Source of the DNA: an uncultured Bacteroidales bacterium
Lineage (GTDB): Bacteria > Bacteroidota > Bacteroidia > Bacteroidales > P3
Direction of reading: 5' to 3'
Length of the DNA: 46,731 nucleotides
NCBI GenBank assembly: GCA_900318275.1
Contig: ONJY01000015.1
Location: forward strand, 1-46,731
This document shows, piece after piece, positions 1 through 8,300 of this stretch (positions within the stretch are counted from its first letter, which is position 1; every line of letters starts with the position of its first letter). The translations under genes and the position numbers were made by a program. Under the pieces are notes generated by a model, which saw only the letters and a list, made by a program, of their open reading frames with translations, had not been told where the DNA came from and did not search any database.

Positions 1-399
1 AACATGCTGGCCAATCCAGACATCATTGCCCACAACGGTATCACCCTTCAGAGGCAATTCATCTTTCACTGGAGCAATGGCACTTCCCCAGTCGCCACCC
101 ATGATATAGAACGGATAGGTGGTCACGCCGTTCATGCGGTGATTGGCACCATTCATCACAAACTCAATCCCTTTGGCAATGGCGCAGAACTTGCCGATAA
201 TCAGTCGGTCTCCAATGAAGTCGTAGAAATGGGTGACATGCTTCTCAAACTGTTCGGCACCATCCACATCATCGTAGTAGGTATAGTCGCCAATGATGAT
301 GCGCGGGTTCTTCACCACGTTCTTGATGAAGCAAAGGCGCGGGAGATTGGGGTTGGGGAAAGCCTGGTCGGGGTTGGGCCTGTTTTGATACTTAGTCAT
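1..399 (-). CDS. Vat/CatB-type xenobiotic O-acetyltransferase, 3' part cut off by window edge
   Basis: Left-handed beta-helix (hexapeptide-repeat) acetyltransferase that would move acetyl from acetyl-CoA to a hydroxyl of a small molecule. Vat enzymes act on streptogramin A and CatB on chloramphenicol; the substrate here cannot be read from sequence. The 133 visible residues follow the Vat pattern: FIKNVVKNPRIIIGDYTYYDD near residue 24, IGDRLIIGKFCAIAKG near 66, the active-site His in NGANHRMNG, TTYPF, and LPLKGDTVVGNDVWIGQHV at the edge. The rest of the helix and the C-terminal helices lie outside the window. The ATG at 397-399 overlaps the stop of the upstream small gene (ATGA), so translation is probably coupled. 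The family assignment is firm; a resistance role is only inference. Confidence 0.88.
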   Translation of the reverse strand, partial: MTKYQNRPNPDQAFPNPNLPRLCFIKNVVKNPRIIIGDYTYYDDVDGAEQFEKHVTHFYDFIGDRLIIGKFCAIAKGIEFVMNGANHRMNGVTTYPFYIMGGDWGSAIAPVKDELPLKGDTVVGNDVWIGQHV

Positions 400-767
400 A
401 AAGTGTTTTTTCGTCTCGTTATTCTGAAGGTACAACAGTCGCTCCCCCTAAGAATCGTATTCTCAATCCGGACATCGAATTGGCTCTCCGGTTCAAGTTG
501 CGAGAGAATAAATAAAATGCTCTGTCGCGAACACTCGCATTGTTCCGGACAACTTCTCATTCCACATTTAACCTTTGGGCACGAACACTCCGAATAACTC
601 AATTCATATTCCTTCCCGGGTTCGATCACCTTGCCCATATAGGAGGCGTTATTGTACGCTTCGGTATAGATTCTGTCAAAATCCCCATTATACTTGGCAT
701 ATATTTCCTTGTGCATCTGGAGGACATTGCCCTTGACGCATTCTATCGCTTCTCCTCTATAATCCAT
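396..767 (-). CDS. Small cysteine-rich protein coupled to the acetyltransferase
   Basis: A 123-aa cytoplasmic protein with no signal peptide or membrane segment. It has ten cysteines, most in a central cluster (SECSCPKVKCGMRSCPEQCECSRQ), then a late CC pair in LRGSDCCTFRI. The end resembles the C-terminal part of proteins annotated as L-2-amino-thiazoline-4-carboxylic acid hydrolase-like (a C.C cluster followed by 'I..TI.RG...C.F.I'), but the normal N-terminal part is missing. It could be a shortened member or a separate small domain. Its TGA overlaps the ATG of the Vat-like gene by 4 nt, so the two form a two-gene unit. No perfect TAnnTTTG promoter is visible in the 120 nt upstream. Function unknown. 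Confidence 0.75.
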   Translation of the reverse strand: MDYRGEAIECVKGNVLQMHKEIYAKYNGDFDRIYTEAYNNASYMGKVIEPGKEYELSYSECSCPKVKCGMRSCPEQCECSRQSILFILSQLEPESQFDVRIENTILRGSDCCTFRITRRKNTL

Positions 768-886
768 CGTAATTATACGGTTGTCGTTTTACTTGCTCTT
801 TGGTAAATAACGCAGAAAGTTCATTTTTATTGCATTACAGAGAACCTTTCGGAAACCACCCTCATAACACGCTTATTATCTGACCT

Positions 887-985
887 TCCATCGTCATTTC
901 AACGATACTTCAACGATATTTCAACGATAGATATCGTTAAACTATTGTAGAAGTAATGTTGATGTATCGTAGAAGTATTGGGCCT
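887..985. repeat. 11-bp-period inverted tandem array (TTCAACGATAN / GTATCGTAGAA)
   Basis: Nine consecutive 11-mers in strict phase. The left half has TTCAACGATAC, TTCAACGATAT and TTCAACGATAG (898-930), preceded by a degenerate copy at 887. The right half has ATATCGTTAAA, CTATTGTAGAA, GTAATGTTGAT, GTATCGTAGAA and a decayed unit. The right units are the reverse complement of the left ones, so a long imperfect hairpin is possible. The array lies between the terminator of the sugar O-acetyltransferase gene and the start of the Cys-rich gene. Confidence 0.85.
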
Positions 986-992
986 AATGGCA

Positions 993-1025
993 GAAAAAAA
1001 CACCCTCGGCCGAAGCGGAGGGTGT
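993..1025 (-). terminator. Intrinsic terminator of the sugar O-acetyltransferase gene
   Basis: Perfect 8-bp stem (ACACCCTC 1000-1007 with GAGGGTGT 1018-1025). On the minus strand it is followed at once by seven T. Confidence 0.85.
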
Positions 1026-1046
1026 TGTAAGTATTGGCGGCTACCT

Positions 1047-1580
1047 TTACGAGTCGATGGGCCGTATGACGCGGGCAGGGCTGCCGGCAACGACCATGTT
1101 GGCGGGCACGTCCTTGTTCACCACGCTGCCGGCGGCGACGATGGCGTTCTCGCCGATGGTGACGCCGGCCAGCACCTTGACGTCGGCACCCAGCCAGGCG
1201 TTGCGGCCGATGACGATGGGCTTGGTGAGCAGCGTGTGGCGCGCGGCGGGGTCTTCAGGATGGTACTCGGTGGCCAGCACGCAATGGGGGCCGATGAAAG
1301 CGCCGTCGCCGATGGTGATGCCGCCGATGGCCAGCAGCGTGCAGCCGAAGTTGAGGAAGCAGTCGTCGCCGAAGCGCACACCTGGGCCGTAGTTGATGTT
1401 GAGCGGCGTGAATACACGCACGGTGTCGGGTACCTCGCTGCGTGTAATCTCGCGCAGGCAGTCGCGCACCTCGGCCTCGGTGTGGTAGCCGCTGTTCATC
1501 TCGGCACAGAGCCGCATGGTGCGCTGCACGTCGGCGTACAGTTCGTCGCTTCCGACGTATGTCTTTCCTGTAGGTTCCAT
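1047..1580 (-). CDS. Sugar O-acetyltransferase (Maa/LacA family)
   Basis: Cytoplasmic hexapeptide-repeat enzyme of the maltose/galactoside acetyltransferase family, which acetylates a sugar hydroxyl from acetyl-CoA. From the ATG at 1578-1580 it is 177 aa, close to the family's usual 180-200. The N-terminal helical part (KTYVGSDELYADVQRTMRLCAEMNSG) precedes the beta-helix. Next come INYGPGVRFGDDCFLNFGCTLL and IGGITIGDGAFIGPHCVLAT, with the conserved His in IGPHCVLATEYHP, and the acetyl-CoA-side motif NAWLGADVKVLAGVTIGENA. A longer reading from 1673 adds 31 residues unlike the family, so I prefer 1580. The gene stands alone with its own terminator. Physiological substrate unknown. Confidence 0.9.
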   Translation of the reverse strand: MEPTGKTYVGSDELYADVQRTMRLCAEMNSGYHTEAEVRDCLREITRSEVPDTVRVFTPLNINYGPGVRFGDDCFLNFGCTLLAIGGITIGDGAFIGPHCVLATEYHPEDPAARHTLLTKPIVIGRNAWLGADVKVLAGVTIGENAIVAAGSVVNKDVPANMVVAGSPARVIRPIDS

Positions 1581-1707
1581 CGCTGTGCTTCTGTCGATGA
1601 GTAATATTTTTACCACAATATAATTTATTAACGTCAAAAAGCAGGAATTATTGCGCGACATGTTGGGGCACAACGTGTGTCAGCATGAGAGAAATACATG
1701 ACATCAT

Positions 1708-1743
1708 AAAAAAAGGACTCCCAGACAGAATGTCCGGGAATCC
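1708..1743 (-). terminator. Intrinsic terminator of rpsO
   Basis: Thirteen-bp stem with two G-U pairs between 1715-1727 and 1732-1743 (GGACTCCCAGACA against TGTCCGGGAATCC), followed on the minus strand by seven T (1714-1708). Confidence 0.85.
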
Positions 1744-1785
1744 CAACCATAACCAAATAAATATGAAAAACTATTACCTTTTTCC

Positions 1786-2055
1786 TTATTTACGCAGGCC
1801 AAGCTGTTTGACGATGGCACGGTAGCGCTCGATGTCCTTCTCCTTGAGGTAGTCGAGCATCTTGCGACGCTTACCGACGAGCATGACGAGGGCGCGCTCG
1901 GAGACCTGGTCTTTCTTGTGCTCTTTCATGAGCTCGGTGAGGTGCTGGATGCGATAGGTGAAGAGGGCAATCTGTCCTTCGGTGCTACCGGTGTCCTTTG
2001 CCGATTTACCGTACTGTGCGAAGATTTCTTCTTTCTTTTCTTTTGTCAGATACAT
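1786..2055 (-). CDS. rpsO: 30S ribosomal protein S15
   Basis: An 89-aa primary 16S rRNA-binding protein of the small subunit platform; full family length. The hallmark helix-turn regions are present: GSTEGQIALFTYRIQHLTELMKEHKKD (near residue 23), then RALVMLVGKRRKMLDYLKEKDIERYRAIVKQLGLRK at the end, which carries the conserved HxxD-type and RR/LDYL rRNA contacts. It is a single-gene unit with a near-perfect Bacteroidota promoter 50 nt upstream and a strong terminator. The usual neighbour pnp is absent here. S15 autoregulation is known in other bacteria; I see no recognisable pseudoknot in this short leader. Confidence 0.98.
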   Translation of the reverse strand: MYLTKEKKEEIFAQYGKSAKDTGSTEGQIALFTYRIQHLTELMKEHKKDQVSERALVMLVGKRRKMLDYLKEKDIERYRAIVKQLGLRK

Positions 2056-2104
2056 AACGTGTTACGTTTATTTTCTTTGTTTATTTTCGTTCTCAATTCG
2101 GCTG

Positions 2105-2135
2105 CAAAGATACACACTTTTCCGATACTGGCAAA
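2105..2135 (-). promoter_or_regulatory. Promoter of rpsO (TTTG-N19-TATCTTTG)
   Basis: On the minus strand TTTG (2135-2132), then 19 nt, then TATCTTTG (2112-2105). This exactly matches the Bacteroidota housekeeping consensus TTTG/TAnnTTTG. Confidence 0.85.
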
Positions 2136-2239
2136 ATAAATTGCAGAAAAAGTGCCGATTTAACATTTATTAGTAAAGTTAAGACCACCTAAACAAGAGG
2201 TAAACGGCAACACCCAAAGCGAGGGGGTGTCTCGGTGAC

Positions 2240-2278
2240 AAAAAAGTGCCGCCCCAACACGAGGGTGCGGGGCGGCAC
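2240..2278 (-). terminator. Intrinsic terminator of the 2707-aa surface protein gene
   Basis: Perfect 10-bp GC stem (GTGCCGCCCC 2246-2255 with GGGGCGGCAC 2269-2278) followed on the minus strand by six T. A weaker hairpin (ACACCC/GGGTGT, about 2210-2230) lies just beyond. Confidence 0.9.
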
Positions 2279-2309
2279 AGGAGTGTCTGTCCAATGGGAC
2301 AGAGAGTCG

Positions 2310-5300
2310 TTACTTGACGACGAGCTTGCGGACCGCGGAGGCCTGTTCGCCGACGATGCGGACGAAGTAGGTGCCCTTGGCCAGCGTGCTCAGGTCGAAG
2401 GTGGCGGTTTCAGTGTTGACGCGCTGTGTCATCACGGTGCGGCCGTTGAGGTCGATGATGCTCACCTGTTCCATGCCGTTGGCGCGCACGGTGACGGTGC
2501 TGGTGGCGGGGTTCGGGAAGAGGCTGACCTCGTCGAGGCTGACCTGGTCGATGCCCACACCTTCAGCGAAGGTAGCCGTATAGGTCATGTCGGCTGTGAC
2601 GGTGATGGTGCGCGGGTTGTCGGTGTTGCCGTCCTGCCACTCAACGAAGTGGTAGCCCTGGTTGGGAGTGGCGCTGATGGTGGTGGTGGTGTTCTCGAGG
2701 AACGAGCCGCCGCCGCTGACAGTACCCCAATCGTTGTTGTTGGAGAGGACGGTGATGGTGTAGTAGGTAGGTTCGGGGCCGGAGCCTGCTGTGGTGACGA
2801 AGTTAGCCGCAGTGCTCCAGACGCTCATGATGCCGTCGGCGCAGAGCGAGCGCACATAGACGTCGTAGCTGGTCTCAGTCTCAAGACCGGTGAGGACGAC
2901 ACTGTTGGTGCTGACGGTAATCTGCGTACCCTCGTTCTGGCTGCTACCCTGATAGCCATAGGAGACTATGTAGGAGGCAGCGCCGGTAGCTGTCCAGCTG
3001 ACGCGAGCCGTGGTGCCGGTGACCTCGGTGACGGTGACGTTCTGTGGGATGTCGCAGCTGAGGGTGCTGAAGTTGGCGGTGTCGCTCCAGGCGCTCATGG
3101 TGTCGTTGCAGATGGCACGCACGGCGACCTGGTAGGCGTTGCCGTGGACGAGGCCGGTGATGGTGACGCTGTTAGTGTTGATGGTGTCATAGCGGTCGAC
3201 ACCCTGGCCCATGAGGTGCAGCGCCCATTCGGTCTGACCCTCGCCCGGGGTGAAGGTGGCCAACGCGCTGTTGTAGGTGACGTTGCTGACGGCGAGGTTG
3301 GTGGGCACGTAGCACGGCAGCACATCGGTGACGAAGGAGATGACCTCCCAGTCGCTCACGAGAGCGTCGCCGCAGACGGCACGGACACCGAAGTTGTAGG
3401 GTGTGCCGGGGATGAGGTTGTTGTAGGAGATAGAGGTGTTAGCTACAGCGGTGCCGGTGTTGGGCTCAACCCACTCGCCAGCCATGATGGCCACCTCGTA
3501 GCCGTCGGCGTCGCCGGTCCACGAGAGGGTGGCGCTGTTGTAGGTAATGCCGGAGGCCACTACGTTCTCGGGATGGCTGCATGTCGGTACGGGATTAGTG
3601 CTCCACACCGCGATATCATCGATACCAACCGAATAGTACAAACCATCGCGGAACCAACGGAAGGCAATCTGGGCAGTAGCTGCCTGGACGCTGTCGAAGG
3701 TTACGGTATCTTGTGTCAAAGTAGTTGTGCCTGTGATGGTCTTCACGGCCACAAACGAGCCGTCAAGGTTATTGAGGTCAGTCACATAACCAACGGTTAG
3801 TGTACCGTTGCTGGCGCTCTCCATCTTGTACCAGAAACTCACAGCCAACTGGTTGAGCGGAGTATCGAACGGAGGCAGGGCGACAACTTTGGTGGTGCCA
3901 TAGGTGGCGGTATTACCAGATGTCATAGTCAAACTCTTGGAGCCGCTGTGCGGATACCAGTAGGAACCACTGCCGGTAATGTGAGGATAATACACATCAG
4001 AAGTACCATTTGTGTAACTTTCCCAGCAGTCAGGCAATATACCAGCAGTGCTATAGGTGCTACCGGCATAGCTCTCGAAGTCCTCGAGGAACGGTACGCT
4101 CTCATAACCGCAGAGGGTTCTCACAGTGATGTTCGATGTCCAGTTGCTGTAGGTAGTGTCGTCGCAACGCTTCTTCACCCAGAAGCTGTACGACGTATTG
4201 GCGGCCAGACCTGTGACAGTGTGGCTGAGACCAACAACTGTGTCGAAGAGGTCGCCACCGGTAGTTCCGGCAAGGCGGTAATCAACAATATAGGTAGCCG
4301 TGTCGTCACCCTCCCAGTGGAGAGACACCGAGTTTGGTGTAACATCCGTGCTGGTCAGGTCGTACGGGCGATCGCAGACTTGCATCACAACGGCAATATC
4401 GTCAATTGCCGGCGGGATGTCCATGTAGCCGGTGGTGGCAGCGTTGTTGAAGTGGTAGAACACCAAGCGCTTCACGCCGGAGACACCGTCGAACTGAACA
4501 GTCTTTTCCGTCCATACACTGTCTTTACGGGCATGCACCCAACGGATGTTGCCCCAAGGCGAACCAAGGTAGGTATTGGGTATATCAGCCACTGTAGCCG
4601 GGTCGACAAGCAGTACGGCAACGCCGTCAGAGACGCTGGTGAGGTGACCGCCGCCGCGGTATTTGAACGTAAGGGTGTAGCTGTGGGTATCGGTACCAAA
4701 GTCGATGTCGCGGTAGGCAGCCACATTGGTAATGACATTGCGTGTCCACGAGTTGGTAGCACCATTGTCGGCGCTGAGGTACATGGTGTTGGTGGTGTCG
4801 CCGTTGGCAACAATGCCGCGATACCAGTTCACTGCGTTGTTGCTGCCAGTCTGCCAGTTATTCCACTCGGCGGCAGCCTCGAAGTCGTAGGCGTAAGGTA
4901 ACGTGGCGGGCACCTGCGAGGTGTTGAAGCGCAGTGTGTCGCGGCTGAAGAAGGCCGTCTGGCCATCTGCGCACACCGGAGCTACCACGAAGCGGTAGAT
5001 GGTATTGGCGGTAAGACCGGTCAGCGTGTAAGGATTGCTGTTGACGGTAATCTCAGTCCAAGTGTCGACGGTGTCCAGAGCATAACGCACCTTCCACTGA
5101 GTGTAACCGGTAACAACATCGGTCCAGCCGAGGTCGACGGAGGTTGTAGTGGCGTTGCTGGCTGTCAGGTTGCGGCTGCGCGGGCAGGGCGAACCAACTG
5201 CCAAGGTGATGTCGTCCACATACACATAGAATGTCGTGGTGGTATCCTTATAGGCCATCAGACCAACATATGCACCATAGCCGGTAAAGCTACCGAGCTC

Positions 5301-8300
5301 GATGTTATACAGGCTGCTGGTGGTGGTCAAGCGGATAGTGTCGACAGGCTGGAAGGTGGTAATATCGCTGGGATTGCTCACCACACCGACCACGAAGTGG
5401 CGGTTGGCGACCGACGATTTGGCCCAGAAGCTGACTTCGACGGTATTCATCGGGAAATTGAGGGTGTCAATCTCCGGCAGGGCCATAATCTCCTGCGTAG
5501 GATAGCCGCTGGTGGTAGTCATATAATAGTATATAACATTGGTGCCGGTGTGGGCATTGGCCGAGCTACTGGAGATGTAGGGGTAGGATGTGGTGCTGGT
5601 GCCGTTATTGAGACGTGCCCAGCAGTCGGGGATATTGGATGAGCCGGTGGCATAGTCGTTCGGGTCAAAGAATGCGGGCAATGCGATAGGTCCGCACTGT
5701 GTACGGGCCGAAACGCTGACGGCACGGCTGCTGTCGCCATCGCAGAGGGCGCGCACCTTCACATTGTAGGCCGTCGAGGGGTTGAGTCCAGTGACAGTGT
5801 AGAAGTTGTCGGTAGTGGTGCCATAGATGTTGTCCAACATAACGGAATAGGCCGAAGCATTGCCAGTCCAATGGACAGTGATGCTATTCTGGCTTGTGCT
5901 GTCAACCGCCAAGGCGGTAGGAGCGGGGCAGGTGCTGAGGGCAATCTCAATATTGTCGATGGCTGCAGGAGGCTGCGTGCCGCCACTGCCGTCGTTGGCC
6001 CACATGAACACCAGGTAGTATGTACCGGCAACACTCATGTTGAACTCGCCGCTACTTGTCTGCCACGAACTCTGGAGGTTGTTTTTACCGCCAAGGTCAA
6101 TCCAACCCTCAGGAGTCGCTTCGCGGAAGTTGTACGGTGCAGAGCTACCATCGGGCAACAGGTGGGCCGTAAAGGCTGTGCCGGCAGGGGCAATCCATGC
6201 GCGCAGGTAGTCATAATTGCTTTCGCCATAAGCCTTCCAGTCATAGCTGTAGTTATACACGCCGGTATCGGTAAACTCAAGGGCGCGCACAGCATACGAA
6301 ATACTTATGGTAGTAATAGTATAGGCATTGGTGGCGCCGCCATCATTGCTTATGTACAGGCCTTTGGTGCCGCCGTTGCTGGCAACAGTGCCGCGATACC
6401 AAGCATGGACGTCGTTGATGAGAGTCCAAGCGGTATCCTGATCATCCTCGAAGCCTGTGCTGTAGGGCACCGTGGAGCTCTCGAGGAGAGTCATGAAGGT
6501 ACCAGTGGTGGCAGCAGTGAGATTGCCGTTGAGGCAGACGGTGCGCACACTGACGGTATAGACTGTGCCGGAGGTAAGACCATTCAATGTATAGGTATCA
6601 CCCAAAACCTCTACGCTGTCGGTTGCCGAGGTGTAGAGCCAGTAGTGACCCGTCTCGTTGGCATCGGCAATGGTGACGGTAGCCGATGTGGTGGTGACAT
6701 CGCTGAACGTAATCGAGCTCGGGGGAACGCATTCGGGCAGGGCATCCACGACGATATTGTCGAGGTAGGATCCGCCGTTGCCATAGTTGCGGAAGGCGAT
6801 AAGACCAGTCTCGTAGCCGGCGAAGGTCACGCTGAAGGTATCCCACACGCCAGTGGTATGCGGCACGCAAGTTGCTATAGGCACGAAGCTCTCGGCATCG
6901 GTCGGATTCACAAGGATACCGGCCTCATAACCGTAGCCGGTCGTAGCATTACGCACAGTGAAGGTGAGCATCAGCTCCGAAGGAGCGCTCTCGAAGGGAG
7001 GCAGTGCAATGACAGGATGCGCAGTGGCGGCAGCCATAGAATAGAGGCAGTTGCCACTGGAAACATAAGTGGTGCTATTATTAAAGTACGGATAGTTGTT
7101 GCTGCTGTAGCGGTTGAGAACAGTCCAGCAAGGAATATCCATGCGGGTAGTAGTCGAAGCCGAGGTGCCGCCGGTGTAGGAGTTGAAGTTCTCCGTCCAG
7201 GGCAGGCTGTCGGTCGGGAAGCCTTCGCAGAGGGTGCGGAAGGTGTAGGTGATGGGATAGGTATAGCCATCGCCACAGTCGGTCATCATGCTGACGGTGT
7301 ACTGGGTGTTGGGGCTGAGGTTGGAGAAGGTGGTGGCGGTGTCTGCGATAGCCACGCTGTCAACCATTGCAGTGTCGGAGATTGTCACAATATAGTTGAG
7401 GAGCTGGTTGGTATCCATGATAACCACAGTGGCCGAAGAGGTGGTGATATTCTCCACGGTGATACCCTGTGCGCGGTCGCAGCTGGGAGTCATATAGACC
7501 GAAATATCGTCGAGAAACCAATACCAGTTGGAGCTAGTGGCATTATGACGGAAAGCTATGCGTGCGCTGTCAGGAGTGCCGCTGGGGAAATTGATAACCT
7601 TCATTTGGTATGCACCGTTGAACTCGGAATAGTCGTAAGTCTCAAGGGCGACGAAGGTCGTAGAGTCGGTGATATCGGTGATATAACCCACAGAGAATTT
7701 TCCGGGCGATGAACTTGTGCCCTCAGGACGTGTCCAGAACATAAGCTCTAAGTTCTCAAGGCTCTCCTCAAACACGGGCATAATGGCAAAGTTCTTTGCT
7801 CCGGCAACGCCCGGGTAGAACTTGAGACTGTAACCATTGGTGCCAGTCTCATAGTTGCGGCTGTAGTTGCTACTCTGGTTAACAAACGTCATATAAGAAG
7901 AGCCATCCTGGATGTATTCCCAGCAGGGAACCATACCGCCAATCATTGAACCGGTGGAGGTATATAGGTCATCATAGGAGTCGAAGTTCTCTGTCCAGGG
8001 CAGTTCATCAATGGCAAAGCAAGCGGTACGGAAGTTGCCGGTGCGGGAGGTGGTGACGGTACCATCACCGCAGTCGGAGTACACCTCAATACCATAGCCG
8101 GTGTTGGCATTCAGCCCGGTCATCAAGAATACGGTGTCGGTTGCATTGTAGGTCATGACGAGAGTGGTGTCCAGCGTCACCTTGATGACGTAGTTGTTCT
8201 CCTCGGTCGGGTCTACGATATGCACCGTGGCGCCGTCGGGAGTCGGGTCGCTGACGCTGAAGGAGACGATGCGGGCGCAGGAGGGTGCCACCATCAGGGT

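Noticed and set aside
4-597. Plus-strand open frame at the left edge
   Set aside because: Antisense to a clear Vat-type acetyltransferase with conserved motifs.
1581-1673. 31-residue N-terminal extension of the sugar O-acetyltransferase
   Set aside because: Hydrophobic stretch without a cleavage site in a cytoplasmic enzyme family; length fits the internal ATG.
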